Of a DNA stretch of 64,000 nt, positions 43,809 through 52,451 are shown one piece after another; the stretch's first letter is position 1; the number at the start of each line of letters is the position of its first letter. This stretch comes from Pseudoalteromonas luteoviolacea NCIMB 1944 (GTDB lineage: Bacteria; Pseudomonadota; Gammaproteobacteria; Enterobacterales; Alteromonadaceae), in NCBI RefSeq assembly GCF_001625565.1, contig NZ_AUXS01000022.1, positions 1 to 64,000 of the forward strand, written 5' to 3'. The notes beneath the pieces were generated by a model. It was not told the DNA's origin. It ran no database searches and saw nothing but the letters and a program-made list of their open reading frames with translations. Both the position numbers and the translations under genes were made by a program.

Positions 43809-44768
43809 ATGACTAAAATTAATTGGCATTATGAGCAAATGACAAGTGGTATTCACATTGCACTTCGTTCAGAAAAAGATTTGGTAGATGTGGAAACAGA
43901 ATTTCAAGACGTCAGTATTTTTGAGACCCGCCACCTTGGTAAAGTAATGCGCATTGACGATGGTATTCAGGTAACGACAAAAGGCGAACACATCTATCAC
44001 GAAATGATGGCTCACGTTCCTATTATTTTTCATAACCGTGTTAAAAACGTGCTCATTGTCGGCGGTGGTGACGGTGGCAGTGCACGTGAAGTACTAAAAC
44101 ACCTCAGTGTTGAAAAAGTGGTCATGGTGGATATTGATGAGCAAATTATCCAATTGAGCCGTAAATTTTTGCCCGAAATAAACAATGGCGCCTTTGATGA
44201 TCCAAGATTTGAGTTGCGCATTGGCGATGGCGCTGACATTATCTCCCAATACAATGATTGTTTTGATCTGATCATTTTAGACGCAGCGGACCCCGATGGC
44301 GGTGCATCGGAAACCTTATTCACTCCGTCATTTTTTGCCAATTGCTTAACCGCATTAAAAGCTGAAGGTATTTTAGTCGCACAAGGTGGTACGCCTTATT
44401 TCGAACCTTATATGATGCAGTCCATGGTGTCGCGTTTAACTCAAGCATTTAACAACCCTGCTGGCATATACATGGGCGGCTGCTACGACTATTTTGGCGG
44501 CTCCCACGCATTTATTTGGGCTACTCGAAATGGCAGCATTAATACGCTGCCACTAGAAACGCTAGAATCACGTGTTGCTACAGCGAATATTCAAACTAAA
44601 TACTACTCACCTGAGGCACACTTTGGTGCTTTTTTCTTGTCAAAAGACATGCGAGAGCATGTAGATCAAGCTGTTAAATGCGAAAACGTGGACACACTGT
44701 CGATGCCTGAAGCCGGTGATTGGGACGATTACACGCCAGAGACATCAAATAACAGCAACGATCAATAG
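43809..44768 (+). CDS. speE: Spermidine synthase (polyamine aminopropyltransferase)
   Basis: A 319-residue enzyme. N-terminal beta domain with YHEMMAHVP; Rossmann motif VLIVGGGDGGSAREVLKH; acidic VDIDEQ for the AdoMet-type ligand; DLIILDAADPDGG with the catalytic Asp; then LVAQGGTPY. The length is above the usual 280-290 because of a C-terminal extension with acidic residues (DWDDYTPETSNNSNDQ). It transfers the aminopropyl group from decarboxylated AdoMet to putrescine. It is directly behind speD in the same operon. Confidence 0.93.
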   Translation: MTKINWHYEQMTSGIHIALRSEKDLVDVETEFQDVSIFETRHLGKVMRIDDGIQVTTKGEHIYHEMMAHVPIIFHNRVKNVLIVGGGDGGSAREVLKHLSVEKVVMVDIDEQIIQLSRKFLPEINNGAFDDPRFELRIGDGADIISQYNDCFDLIILDAADPDGGASETLFTPSFFANCLTALKAEGILVAQGGTPYFEPYMMQSMVSRLTQAFNNPAGIYMGGCYDYFGGSHAFIWATRNGSINTLPLETLESRVATANIQTKYYSPEAHFGAFFLSKDMREHVDQAVKCENVDTLSMPEAGDWDDYTPETSNNSNDQ

Positions 44769-44914
44769 TCGCGTATTCAATATGCCACTTGGGCATAAGC
44801 ATATTTAAAGAAGTCACTGATACGGAGGTTGGTACCGTGCCAGTGGCTTATTAGCTCTAAGCTCAACTCACTTTCTTGAACTCTGTTTGATACATATAGA
44901 TACAGCATAAAGCG

Positions 44915-46696
44915 ATGAAATCATTATATAAACGATTTGAAAAAATAGGCCAAAAAGACTCTTTTGACAGCCAGTTATACCAAGCTAAACACAATCTTTT
45001 ATTTATTCAGCAGTGCTCAAAAGAGTTTTCCAGTTGGATAGCTATCGCATTCGTCATTGCCTTATTCGGCGGGATTTTACAAATTGTGACCTATGATTTT
45101 TTAGGCTCGTTAGTCGATTGGTTAGATAATGCAGGCAATCAATCACAACTCAACGACAAAGGGCATGATTTAATCTTCATTGCTATTGCGATTGCCGTTG
45201 TTATTCCGACTATTACCCTGATTAAGAATCTTGTTTTTCATCAGTTGCTCGGCCCAAACTTACAAAAAAATACCATCATTAAGCTATACCGAACATTAAT
45301 AGGCACACCGGCGAGCTACCACGAAGAGGACGATCCGGGGGCTACAGCCATTGTGATTGTCGATACGTCCGAAGCCATCATTGATGTGGTTTTACAGTTT
45401 TGTGGTTTCGCTGGCTTTATCTTGGCTTTTATTGGCGCGCTACTTGTTTACGTGGGCAATATCGATGGATGGCTTACCGTCCCATTCCTTATTTGGACTG
45501 GCCTGTTTTTAGTATTATTGATGGGGCAATGGATCCCCAAAGCCAAAACAACTAACCGTCTAGAAGCTGAGAGTTGCGCCGAAATAACCGGTAAATTCAC
45601 AGAACGCTTTGCGCGTATTCGAACAGTGAAAATGTTATCTAATAAAGAATACGAACAAAAATTCGCTGAAAAATGGGCCTCTCGACATCGCAGAGTCGTC
45701 GCGAAGGAATATCGAGTTTTTTCAAGTTTTGCCTCTGTGGTAGGTTTACTCAACGGATTGTTACTTGTTGGGACAGGCGGGATGTGCTTAAAGCTATGGA
45801 TGGAGGGCACGCTCTCAATCGGCGAGTTTTCCATGGTCTTAGCGTTAGTCTATCGGGTAATATCCCTCTCAGAATGGTGCCAAGATGAGTTTGACGCCTT
45901 TTTTGTTTCTTGGGGCCAAGTGACCGTCGGCAGAGAGCTGATCAATGAGTTTCTTGAAGAAGTAGAGCTCATCGAAGGGGAGGGAAATTTCCATGCTGCA
46001 AGAGGCAAAATTACGTTTAAAAATGTCGAGTTTGCCTATGAAAACAAAGCACCATTATTCACTGACTTCTCTTTAAAAATAAAAGCGGGTGAAAAAGTCG
46101 GGATCATCGGCCCTTCTGGTTCCGGTAAGTCTTCTTTGCTCAATATGCTCTCTGGTATTGATGAAATTGAAGAAGGAGCCATTTATATTGATGGTAAAAA
46201 TATCGAAGACTATTCAACCGAAAGCATCTGTAGTGAAATAAGTTTTTTAAATCAAGATATTGGTCTTTTTAATCAGAGTATTTTTGAGAACGTCGCTTTT
46301 GGCTTAAATAACGTGAGCAAGGCATCGGTAAGGCATGCTCTTGACATGGCCAACGCCTTAAATTTTGTTGACAGCTATCAAGATGCGCGAGGCCGTCGTG
46401 GCTTGTCTGCTTTTATCGGGGAAAATGGCGGACAACTATCTGGCGGTCAACGTCAACGTCTGGCATTTGCCAGAGCAATACTGAGAAATAAAAAAATACT
46501 CCTGCTCGATGAAGCAACCAGTGCGCTTGATCCAGCTTTAAAAACTGAGTTTATCGAAACCCTCAAAGTGCTCATGAAGGGGAAAACCGTCATTTCAATC
46601 GCCCACTCTTACGATGTACTCACCATGATGGATCGCATTATTGAAATCAAGGACGGTAAAATTGTCAGAGATACAAAACCAGCTGATATCATCTAA
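44915..46696 (+). CDS. ABC transporter, fused permease and ATPase
   Basis: A 593-residue half-transporter. Six-helix exporter-type membrane domain in residues about 45-335, then an ATP-binding domain with Walker A GPSGSGKSSLL (about 398-408), signature LSGGQRQRLAFARAIL, Walker B KILLLDEATSALD and switch His in ISIAHS. No C39 peptidase domain precedes the helices, so it is not a double-glycine peptide processor. It follows speDE by 146 bases on the same strand, which could mean joint expression and a polyamine- or lipid-related role, but the substrate is unknown. Its stop codon lies 2 bases before the REP that ends the RAYT element. Confidence 0.85.
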   Translation: MKSLYKRFEKIGQKDSFDSQLYQAKHNLLFIQQCSKEFSSWIAIAFVIALFGGILQIVTYDFLGSLVDWLDNAGNQSQLNDKGHDLIFIAIAIAVVIPTITLIKNLVFHQLLGPNLQKNTIIKLYRTLIGTPASYHEEDDPGATAIVIVDTSEAIIDVVLQFCGFAGFILAFIGALLVYVGNIDGWLTVPFLIWTGLFLVLLMGQWIPKAKTTNRLEAESCAEITGKFTERFARIRTVKMLSNKEYEQKFAEKWASRHRRVVAKEYRVFSSFASVVGLLNGLLLVGTGGMCLKLWMEGTLSIGEFSMVLALVYRVISLSEWCQDEFDAFFVSWGQVTVGRELINEFLEEVELIEGEGNFHAARGKITFKNVEFAYENKAPLFTDFSLKIKAGEKVGIIGPSGSGKSSLLNMLSGIDEIEEGAIYIDGKNIEDYSTESICSEISFLNQDIGLFNQSIFENVAFGLNNVSKASVRHALDMANALNFVDSYQDARGRRGLSAFIGENGGQLSGGQRQRLAFARAILRNKKILLLDEATSALDPALKTEFIETLKVLMKGKTVISIAHSYDVLTMMDRIIEIKDGKIVRDTKPADII

Positions 46697-47521
46697 ATCA
46701 ATGGGGTCAGAGTTATTGATTGTCTTTTTGCTTTTTGTAATTTTCTGACCTTCTATCGCCGCCACGAGGCAAAGGAGTCGAGCGTCTACCTGACAACATT
46801 TCTATATGTTGCTTAAACTGCTTGCTGCCGAGCACCCACATTTTATTTGTCGCTGCGTGAATTTCTGTCAGCGCTTTTGCTGGGATCTCATCAACAAACA
46901 AAGCTCGGTAGTTTGCCTGCCTTTTTTGAGAAGATAAACCCAGAGCCAAATAAACATCATGCTCTGTCAGTAAGCAAATGTTTTTTCCCAATGCGTTATG
47001 ATGATAACTTGACCAAGTATATTTCGCAGGTTCCGACACCATACCAGCCCTAACTGGGTTCAATTCAATATAGCGACTCACAAGTAAAAAGTACCGCTCA
47101 GTATCCACTAACGTCGACTTATAACGCCCTTCCCATAAAGTGCCGGTTCTTTGGTAGGTGGTATTAAAATATCGAACATAATAGCGCCCTAAAGACTGCA
47201 TTAATTTGCTCGTACCATTTGCCGTTGTTGGAGTCAGCAGTAAATGAACATGATTCGTCATCAAAACATATGCATGAACTTTCACACCATATTCATTAGC
47301 ATATTTTTTTAGTTTATCTAAATAAACCGTATAGTCTTTTGTATTAACAAACGTCGCTTGTCGGTTGTTGCCTCGCTGAACAACATGCTGCGGTATATGA
47401 GGTAGGTTCAATCTTGGTAATCTCGCCATGTTGTCACTAATCCTTTAGCTATTGTGGCTACGGTAATTCATTACTTTTATTCAAAATTTGTGAAGAGATC
47501 AGCGACTCTGACCCCTTTGAC
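46696..47521. mobile_element. RAYT element bounded by inverted REP repeats
   Basis: A REP-associated tyrosine transposase gene with REP copies at each side in opposite orientation: AATCAATGGGGTCAGAGTTATTGATT (split, 46696-46721) and GATCAGCGACTCTGACCCCTTTGA (47497-47521). The transposase stop codon lies inside the left REP. The same repeat occurs at least 15 more times across 30.9-56.3 kb, so this gene is the probable source of their spread. Confidence 0.8.
46713..47429 (-). CDS. REP-associated tyrosine transposase (RAYT, Y1 family)
   Basis: A 238-residue Y1-type transposase of the IS200/IS605-like superfamily. N-terminal MARLPRLNLPHIPQHVVQRGNNRQATF; the metal-binding HUH motif is YVLMTNHVHLLLTP (His-Val-His); the tyrosine nucleophile is in the region LGRYYVRYFNTTYQRTGTLWEGRYKS, as usual for RAYT proteins; then RYIELNPVRAGMV and YTWSSYHHNALG. 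RAYTs cut and mobilise REP hairpins as single-strand DNA. The flanking inverted REPs and the overlap of the stop codon with one of them support that it acts on this repeat family. C-terminal tail RSTPLPRGGDRRSENYKKQKD is basic. Confidence 0.92.
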   Translation of the reverse strand: MARLPRLNLPHIPQHVVQRGNNRQATFVNTKDYTVYLDKLKKYANEYGVKVHAYVLMTNHVHLLLTPTTANGTSKLMQSLGRYYVRYFNTTYQRTGTLWEGRYKSTLVDTERYFLLVSRYIELNPVRAGMVSEPAKYTWSSYHHNALGKNICLLTEHDVYLALGLSSQKRQANYRALFVDEIPAKALTEIHAATNKMWVLGSKQFKQHIEMLSGRRSTPLPRGGDRRSENYKKQKDNQ

Positions 47522-47533
47522 CTTTAACGTCAC

Positions 47534-48250
47534 CTATGCAAACGTGCGTATTTTCGGGTTCATCGCTTCAAATAAAAAGTGGCCAAACAACCCAGCATCA
47601 ACATCTAAGCGCTCAGAAAGGGTTTTATATTCCTGTCCAAAGCCTTCAAAGTGGAATTGTTTACTGTATTGTTCAGTCAGTTCATTTAATCTGATTGAGC
47701 CATTTAACGAAGACGCATTCAAATCAGCATACTGATACGAATCTTTAAGCTGTAAGCCCTCAACAATTCCGCTGTGTAGTTGAGTAAATGCGTCTTTCAA
47801 TTTCTCGTTACCCGACAGTGCTGTTTCTAAGTCAGTTATCTGCGAGGCAGAAAGCTTGCCACTGTTCAGCTTTAAATCCCCTTCTTTGTCTTGATACAAA
47901 TCCAAATCACTCAAGTCCAATTTTGGGTTTTTGTTTGCTTGTTCTGTTTTAAACTTCTCAAATTCACTCAGACTTGTCTTCAGTGCTTTGTGAGTTTTTT
48001 CCATTGCATCAACATATGCAAGGGTGATTCTTTTTGCCTCGTCTTCAGCCGTTTTAACATCCTCTTTGCTCACACGAACATGTGTTTGCATAGTCACTTT
48101 TGCCGAATTTAAAGGCACTTCAAGTTGCAACTGTGAACCTTTCAATTGTTGTTTAAGTGCAGGCTGCTCACCTCGGGTGGGCGCTGGCTGACTAGTAACA
48201 TTACGGCTTCGATTAATTTCCATCATTTTGCTCCAATCCTTGATAGCCAT
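47534..48250 (-). CDS. Hydrophilic protein of unknown function
   Basis: A 238-residue protein without signal peptide or membrane helices. Charged helical segments predominate (VSKEDVKTAEDEAKRITLAYVDAMEK, LSEFEKFKTEQANKNPKLDLSDLDL). The C-terminus has FGHFLFEAMNPKI. No known domain. It lies between the RAYT element and the PLD gene and ends about 12 bases from the right REP of the RAYT element. Promoter probably in 48251-48400. Confidence 0.55.
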   Translation of the reverse strand: MAIKDWSKMMEINRSRNVTSQPAPTRGEQPALKQQLKGSQLQLEVPLNSAKVTMQTHVRVSKEDVKTAEDEAKRITLAYVDAMEKTHKALKTSLSEFEKFKTEQANKNPKLDLSDLDLYQDKEGDLKLNSGKLSASQITDLETALSGNEKLKDAFTQLHSGIVEGLQLKDSYQYADLNASSLNGSIRLNELTEQYSKQFHFEGFGQEYKTLSERLDVDAGLFGHFLFEAMNPKIRTFA

Positions 48251-48765
48251 ATGCGAATAATTAGCTAAATTAAAAAATATTAGAGTATAAAAAATAGCGC
48301 AAACTCACACGCTCACAAGAACAATCCGTTTTAGCACAAGTGATGTGATTATTTCTGCGCAAAGCATTATTACAATCATAAAATTATTAAACGACATGCA
48401 ATTTAACATTACAAATAGAGCAATTTAAATTTCGAATAAAATAATAACAGGTGCATCTAAGTAGATTGTAGAAAGCGTCACAACATCAGCAGTTGTTTAA
48501 CAAATTTGCATATTAAAAAATTAAAAATTGGACGAAGAGCCAAAGCGATAATACATGACAGCATGACTTTGAATACCAACCTTTAAAATCAATGGGGTCA
48601 GAGTCATTGATTATTTAATCCTAACCTTTTCATCACGACAACAAACTCCTTATTGATAACAGGTTTAAGCTTTTTACACTCCTCTTTGATTGAACGTTAC
48701 TTTTATATATTATTTTTGATACATTGCCACAAAGCAATTGCAAAACAAGGAACTAGAAAAAGGTT
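48251..48765. other. Intergenic with REP repeat
   Basis: 515 bases with the REP at 48587-48613. Otherwise AT-rich, nothing recognised besides the PLD gene promoter. Confidence 0.4.
48587..48613. repeat. REP repeat, GGGGTCAGAGTC orientation
   Basis: AATCAATG, loop GGGTCAGAGT, CATTGATT: a perfect 8-bp hairpin, the cleanest copy of the family. It precedes the PLD-like gene; the opposite-orientation copy follows it at 49955. Confidence 0.85.
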
Positions 48766-49785
48766 ATGGATATTTTAATTGAAGATGGCAATGTGAGAAA
48801 GCATAAACAAAAACTGCAGAGCCTTATTTCTAATTCTAAAAAGAGTATTGATATTGCAACAGCATACCTAACTGAGACAGCGCTGCTTGAACAAAAAAAG
48901 AATGTAAAAGTTCGGATCCTCACATCAATATCTGCAAATGATATTTTGAGTGGCTCAGTATGTTTGGACGCTATTGCCTTACTATTTAAACAAGGTATCG
49001 AAATTCGATTACTAGACCCAGACAATAACCACTTTCACCCTAAAGTTTATATATTCGACCACAACAAGTTTGTTATTACTTCGGCAAACTTCACTCGCAA
49101 CGCAATGGAAAACAATCTCGAAGTAGGTGTAAGCAGTGACTCCCCTCAAGTTTCTGAGTTAGTAAAGTGGTACGCAAACCTATGGTTCAAAGCCACGCCA
49201 CTAACAAGCGATATACTTGAAAACTTGATTGGTTTCCAAAGTAAACACCAACAAACAGCGCTAGAAATAAAGAAAATTCAAAACGACTACCATCAATTGA
49301 AAATCAATTATCGACAAGCAAAATTTGAACATCACAATTATAAAAAATCTAATTTTTTTATTTGTAATAGCAATCGAAAGTACAGCGAACGAAGCAAAGA
49401 TGGCAGTTATTTGGATGAGGAATTAATGCTTGCCAGTGAACATGCGATTGCTTGGGAAAGCTATAGATATGTAGATCACATGAAAAGAGTAGTACCTGGC
49501 GACATTATCTTTCTTTACGCCAAAAAAACCGGAGTAATTGCAATAGGAGAAGCCCTAGAAAGGGCCAACAAAGTTATCCCCGAGCAAGCGCTTAAAAAGT
49601 CTACATCAACAAATGAATGGAGAATACCTGTCAGGTGGCTAACACCTAAAGATGATAGATTCGTGATAGAAATACCAGATCAGGCCGTTCAACCTACATT
49701 TCTTGATATCAGCGCTGATAAATATGGCACTTTGAGAGACAAAGTTATGGCTCACTTTGAACATAACTTACAAAAATTGGCATAG
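48766..49785 (+). CDS. PLD-like nuclease-type protein with EVE/PUA-like C-terminal domain
   Basis: A 339-residue protein. Residues 1-160 form a phospholipase-D-like domain with one HKD motif HPKVYIFD (His91, Lys93, Asp98) followed by TSANFTRNAMENNLEVG, as in single-HKD bacterial nucleases and McrC-associated or restriction-type PLD proteins. Residues about 195-330 look like an EVE/PUA-like fold (MKRVVPGDIIFLYAKKTGVIAIGEA, EWRIPVRWL), a domain that reads modified bases in several restriction systems. The combination suggests modification-dependent DNA cleavage or another defence role; this is inference. The gene is enclosed by inverted REPs at 48587 and 49955. The RBS is weak (AAAGG 8 bases upstream). 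Confidence 0.65.
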   Translation: MDILIEDGNVRKHKQKLQSLISNSKKSIDIATAYLTETALLEQKKNVKVRILTSISANDILSGSVCLDAIALLFKQGIEIRLLDPDNNHFHPKVYIFDHNKFVITSANFTRNAMENNLEVGVSSDSPQVSELVKWYANLWFKATPLTSDILENLIGFQSKHQQTALEIKKIQNDYHQLKINYRQAKFEHHNYKKSNFFICNSNRKYSERSKDGSYLDEELMLASEHAIAWESYRYVDHMKRVVPGDIIFLYAKKTGVIAIGEALERANKVIPEQALKKSTSTNEWRIPVRWLTPKDDRFVIEIPDQAVQPTFLDISADKYGTLRDKVMAHFEHNLQKLA

Positions 49786-50153
49786 TGTTCCCGAAAAAGT
49801 GCATTACACACAGATCCGAATTCGAAGAACCTGACCGTGCAAAGCTGCTTTTGAACAAAGTAAAGCAAAGAGATTTCATACCTGTTTATGAAGTACAAAG
49901 TCCAAGTGTTTACTTGGATATCAATTGTGCGCGCGAATCGCTTTCTATTTTATGAATCAACGACTCTGACCCCTTTGATTATGACCATGCCAATTCACAC
50001 CACTTATTCATTAAAATCACTAATAATTGGTAGCTAACAACAATATCCATGCTCAAATTAACGATAATACATTGAAAACTATAGACTTTATATTTGGTGC
50101 GCTTATTGCTCAATATGGCTATGCACTTACTGAATAAAATAAGGAACTATGTT
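49786..50153. other. Intergenic with REP repeat
   Basis: Contains the REP at 49955-49981 and the AAGGA RBS region of the membrane protein at 50154. A short coding-like stretch just after the PLD stop is unsupported. Confidence 0.35.
49955..49981. repeat. REP repeat, ACTCTGACCCC orientation
   Basis: AATCAACGACTCTGACCCCTTTGATTA. Inverted partner of the copy at 48587-48613 on the other side of the PLD gene. Confidence 0.8.
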
Positions 50154-50702
50154 ATGGATATAAAAACAATAAGAAACTACCTAATGGCAACTGCTATTGT
50201 GTGTCAAATCGCCCTTTTAATATGGGAAAGCTTAAATGGTGGTGTCGTCACCCATCACTTTTTAGCTCGAGAGGATATGCCAGGTTTGTCGAATTGGTGG
50301 GGCCTTGTGATCTTACCATTTTTGGTATGGATCACCGCTTACAGTATTGAAAAAAGAAGTCAGCATTTACAAGATAATCAGGACCGCTCCAAATTTCATA
50401 AAGCGGCTTACATAAGTTTTTTAGCCATGTTAGTTATTAGTATTGCCCAGTCGACTATTTTTAGCCTAGGTTATTCAACCGCAGCACTGTCTATATTAAT
50501 GGCTATCACATTTATTTCGCTGTTCTTGCCTTTATACCGAATTGAAGCGATTGTCGGTTACGTTTTAGGTGGAGCCTATTTTACAGGCCCTATGATCCCA
50601 TTTGTTGGCGTGGTGATATTTGTCGTGGTATCTGTTTTTGCACATTTCTGTATCAAACCACTCATCATCCGTTTAAAGGCGCCAAAAACCGCAGCGGAAT
50701 AA
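50154..50702 (+). CDS. Small polytopic membrane protein
   Basis: A 182-residue protein with five or six helices (MATAIVCQIALLIWE, WWGLVILPFLVWITAYSI, AAYISFLAMLVISIAQSTIF, LSILMAITFISLFLPLY, FVGVVIFVVVSVFAHF). The ATG at 50154 with AAGGA upstream is chosen over the longer ORF from 50094. No family recognised. A decayed copy of its first 40 codons is at 53503-53640. Single gene. Confidence 0.6.
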   Translation: MDIKTIRNYLMATAIVCQIALLIWESLNGGVVTHHFLAREDMPGLSNWWGLVILPFLVWITAYSIEKRSQHLQDNQDRSKFHKAAYISFLAMLVISIAQSTIFSLGYSTAALSILMAITFISLFLPLYRIEAIVGYVLGGAYFTGPMIPFVGVVIFVVVSVFAHFCIKPLIIRLKAPKTAAE

Positions 50703-50847
50703 AAATATTTAACCGCGTTAGACGCTAGCTTCGTTGGCCACAATCAATGAAGCTGCGATCTTTTTGAAAAGTGTCTAACGCAGAGTGTTTTATGACAAGG
50801 CCACTGCGTTTTCATTTTAAATAAAACTCTAAGCCTTTTGAGCTTAT

Positions 50848-51126
50848 TTAAGTGCGGTACAACACTTTAATGATATGCCAACCAAATTTAGTTTTAACCA
50901 GCTGCGGAGTAAGTACTTCACAAGAAAAACAAACTTTATCAAATTGAGGTACCATGGTGCCGCGCCTAAACTCACCTAAGTCTCCACCCTTCTTACCTGA
51001 TGGGCAGGTTGAATGCTTCTTCGCTAAAGTTTGAAACTTTGCTCCTTTTTTTAGCTGTTTGAGAATATCTTCCGCTTGCTCTTTATGCTTTACCAATATG
51101 TGTAATGCATGCGCTGTATTGGCCAT
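50848..51126 (-). CDS. ppiC: Parvulin-type peptidyl-prolyl isomerase PpiC
   Basis: A 92-residue single-domain parvulin. Family signatures are [52 protein letters not shown], and [11 protein letters not shown]; length matches E. coli PpiC (93). It catalyses cis-trans isomerisation of prolyl bonds in the cytoplasm. Single gene; promoter in 51127-51250. Confidence 0.93.
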   Translation of the reverse strand: MANTAHALHILVKHKEQAEDILKQLKKGAKFQTLAKKHSTCPSGKKGGDLGEFRRGTMVPQFDKVCFSCEVLTPQLVKTKFGWHIIKVLYRT

Positions 51127-51350
51127 ATGACTCTATGCTCACTGTGTAAATTATTGCACTAATAATTAAATGCAATAATACACCAATACGTTGTGAAAGA
51201 TGAGCACTAGGATACTAAATCGAAATGAAAGGAATAAAGGCCAAGTTATGGCTTAGTCGTTATTGCAGCAGAAGACAAAAAAGGTCGACCCCTAAAATTT
51301 AGCTGCAAATACAATTGACTCCGCATTCATCGCTCCCTTTGATCAGTTTA

Positions 51351-51940
51351 TTATTCCATCAGCACTTTCGTCACCTGCTCTTGATGATTCAAAAAATCCT
51401 TTGTAATTGCATAGTGATCAGGATCTTCGTATTTGACTTCACTTATACCTATCTGTGAGAAGTGATAAATTTTTGCCCTTGGGTATACCAACAATACTGG
51501 CGAATGGGTCGCCATAAATGATTCTCCGTGTGATTACTGATGCAGAGATTTACCGCCATAGCCACTCTGGCTCCCCACTTCACCCATAAGCGTCGCGAGG
51601 TTGTAAAAGCTCTCAGCTCGAAGAAAGTACCCGTCTCTTGGGTGCTTAATACTTTTAGTTGCCTTGAGATACTCATAGAGTGACGAATGGATTTTATGGG
51701 TAGTGAATGTTGACTGCTTAGTGCCACCTTCAGCGTTAAGCCCCATAGCCTCCGCAATCGCCTCGATGAGTGTAGACTTACCCGGCTCACTTCCCCCTAA
51801 AAAAAGATAAATTCGGAATGAAATTCTAAGTAATCTAGCTCTCTAATCGTAGGAATATTAAAAGGGCAAACCTCGAAACTCTCTATATTGTCACGCTTTA
51901 TCTGAATTTCTCTGAAGTAAGGAATGTCTGTAAAACTCAT
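51351..51940 (-). pseudogene. Decayed AAA-family ATPase
   Basis: Minus-strand fragments of one AAA ATPase of the SMC-like standalone type. N-terminus MSFTDIPYFREIQIKRDNIESFEV ends in a poly-T frameshift; the other frame continues with the Walker A remnant LGGSEPGKSTLIEAIAEAMG, then RDGYFLRAESFYNLATLM and YGGKSLHQ, a stop, SHGESF, and, after loss of the middle including Walker B, MATHSPVLLVYPRAKIYHF and the end KVLME. So it has a frameshift, a stop and an internal deletion. Intact relatives are usually single genes. It lies in the REP-rich decay zone. Confidence 0.8.
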
Positions 51941-52035
51941 ACTTTCTGTGCCGTTGCGTATTGTTAGTATCGATGTACGCCAAAACAAGTAATTTTGAAC
52001 AGAGATACTAACAAAATAAAATTTCTCGCGACTCT

Positions 52036-52183
52036 ATCAATGGGGTCAGAGTCATTGATTAAATTTATGGTTTACACTTGTTGACCTCTTTCAGAGTTGT
52101 AGCGCAGATCAAGCTTTGGATATTAAATCATGGCCTCGTGCCAAATATTTTAATAGGATCAGCGACTCTGACTTCTTTGATCG
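52036..52183. repeat. Composite element 1: inverted REP pair with 95-base spacer
   Basis: Begins ATCAATGGGGTCAGAGTCATTGATT (52036-52060) and ends GGATCAGCGACTCTGACTTCTTTGATC (52156-52182). The spacer (AAATTTATGG, TTACACTTGTTGACCTC, TTTGGATATTAAATCAT) is shared with the following element. Non-autonomous, MITE-like. Confidence 0.75.
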
Positions 52184-52187
52184 CAGT

Positions 52188-52336
52188 ATCAATGGGGTCA
52201 GAGTCGTTGATTAAATTTATGCTTTACACTTATTGACCTCGATAAGGATTGTAACGCAACTCACGGTTTGGATATTAGATCATTGATTCCAGACAAGTGT
52301 TTTGAATGGGATCAGCGACTCTGACCCCTTTGATCC
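52188..52336. repeat. Composite element 2: tandem duplicate of element 1
   Basis: Begins ATCAATGGGGTCAGAGTCGTTGATT and ends GGGATCAGCGACTCTGACCCCTTTGATC. Same length and spacer layout (AAATTTATGC, TTACACTTATTGACCTC, TTTGGATATTAGATCAT), about 70-75 percent identical to element 1. Shows that inverted REP pairs plus spacer move or duplicate as a unit. Confidence 0.75.
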
Positions 52337-52451
52337 TTGAAATTCACAAGACAAGGCACCAACTAGTAAAAAGTAAATAATCAGATGAACACAACGCAAT
52401 TTCAAAAGATGCACTACGCTAGTAGTATTGGGCGACAATGATGAGAGACCA

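Noticed and set aside
44915..46696. Peptidase-containing exporter for the double-glycine-like peptides
   Set aside because: No C39 peptidase domain precedes the membrane domain and the gene adjoins speDE, about 10 kb from the nearest peptide cassette.
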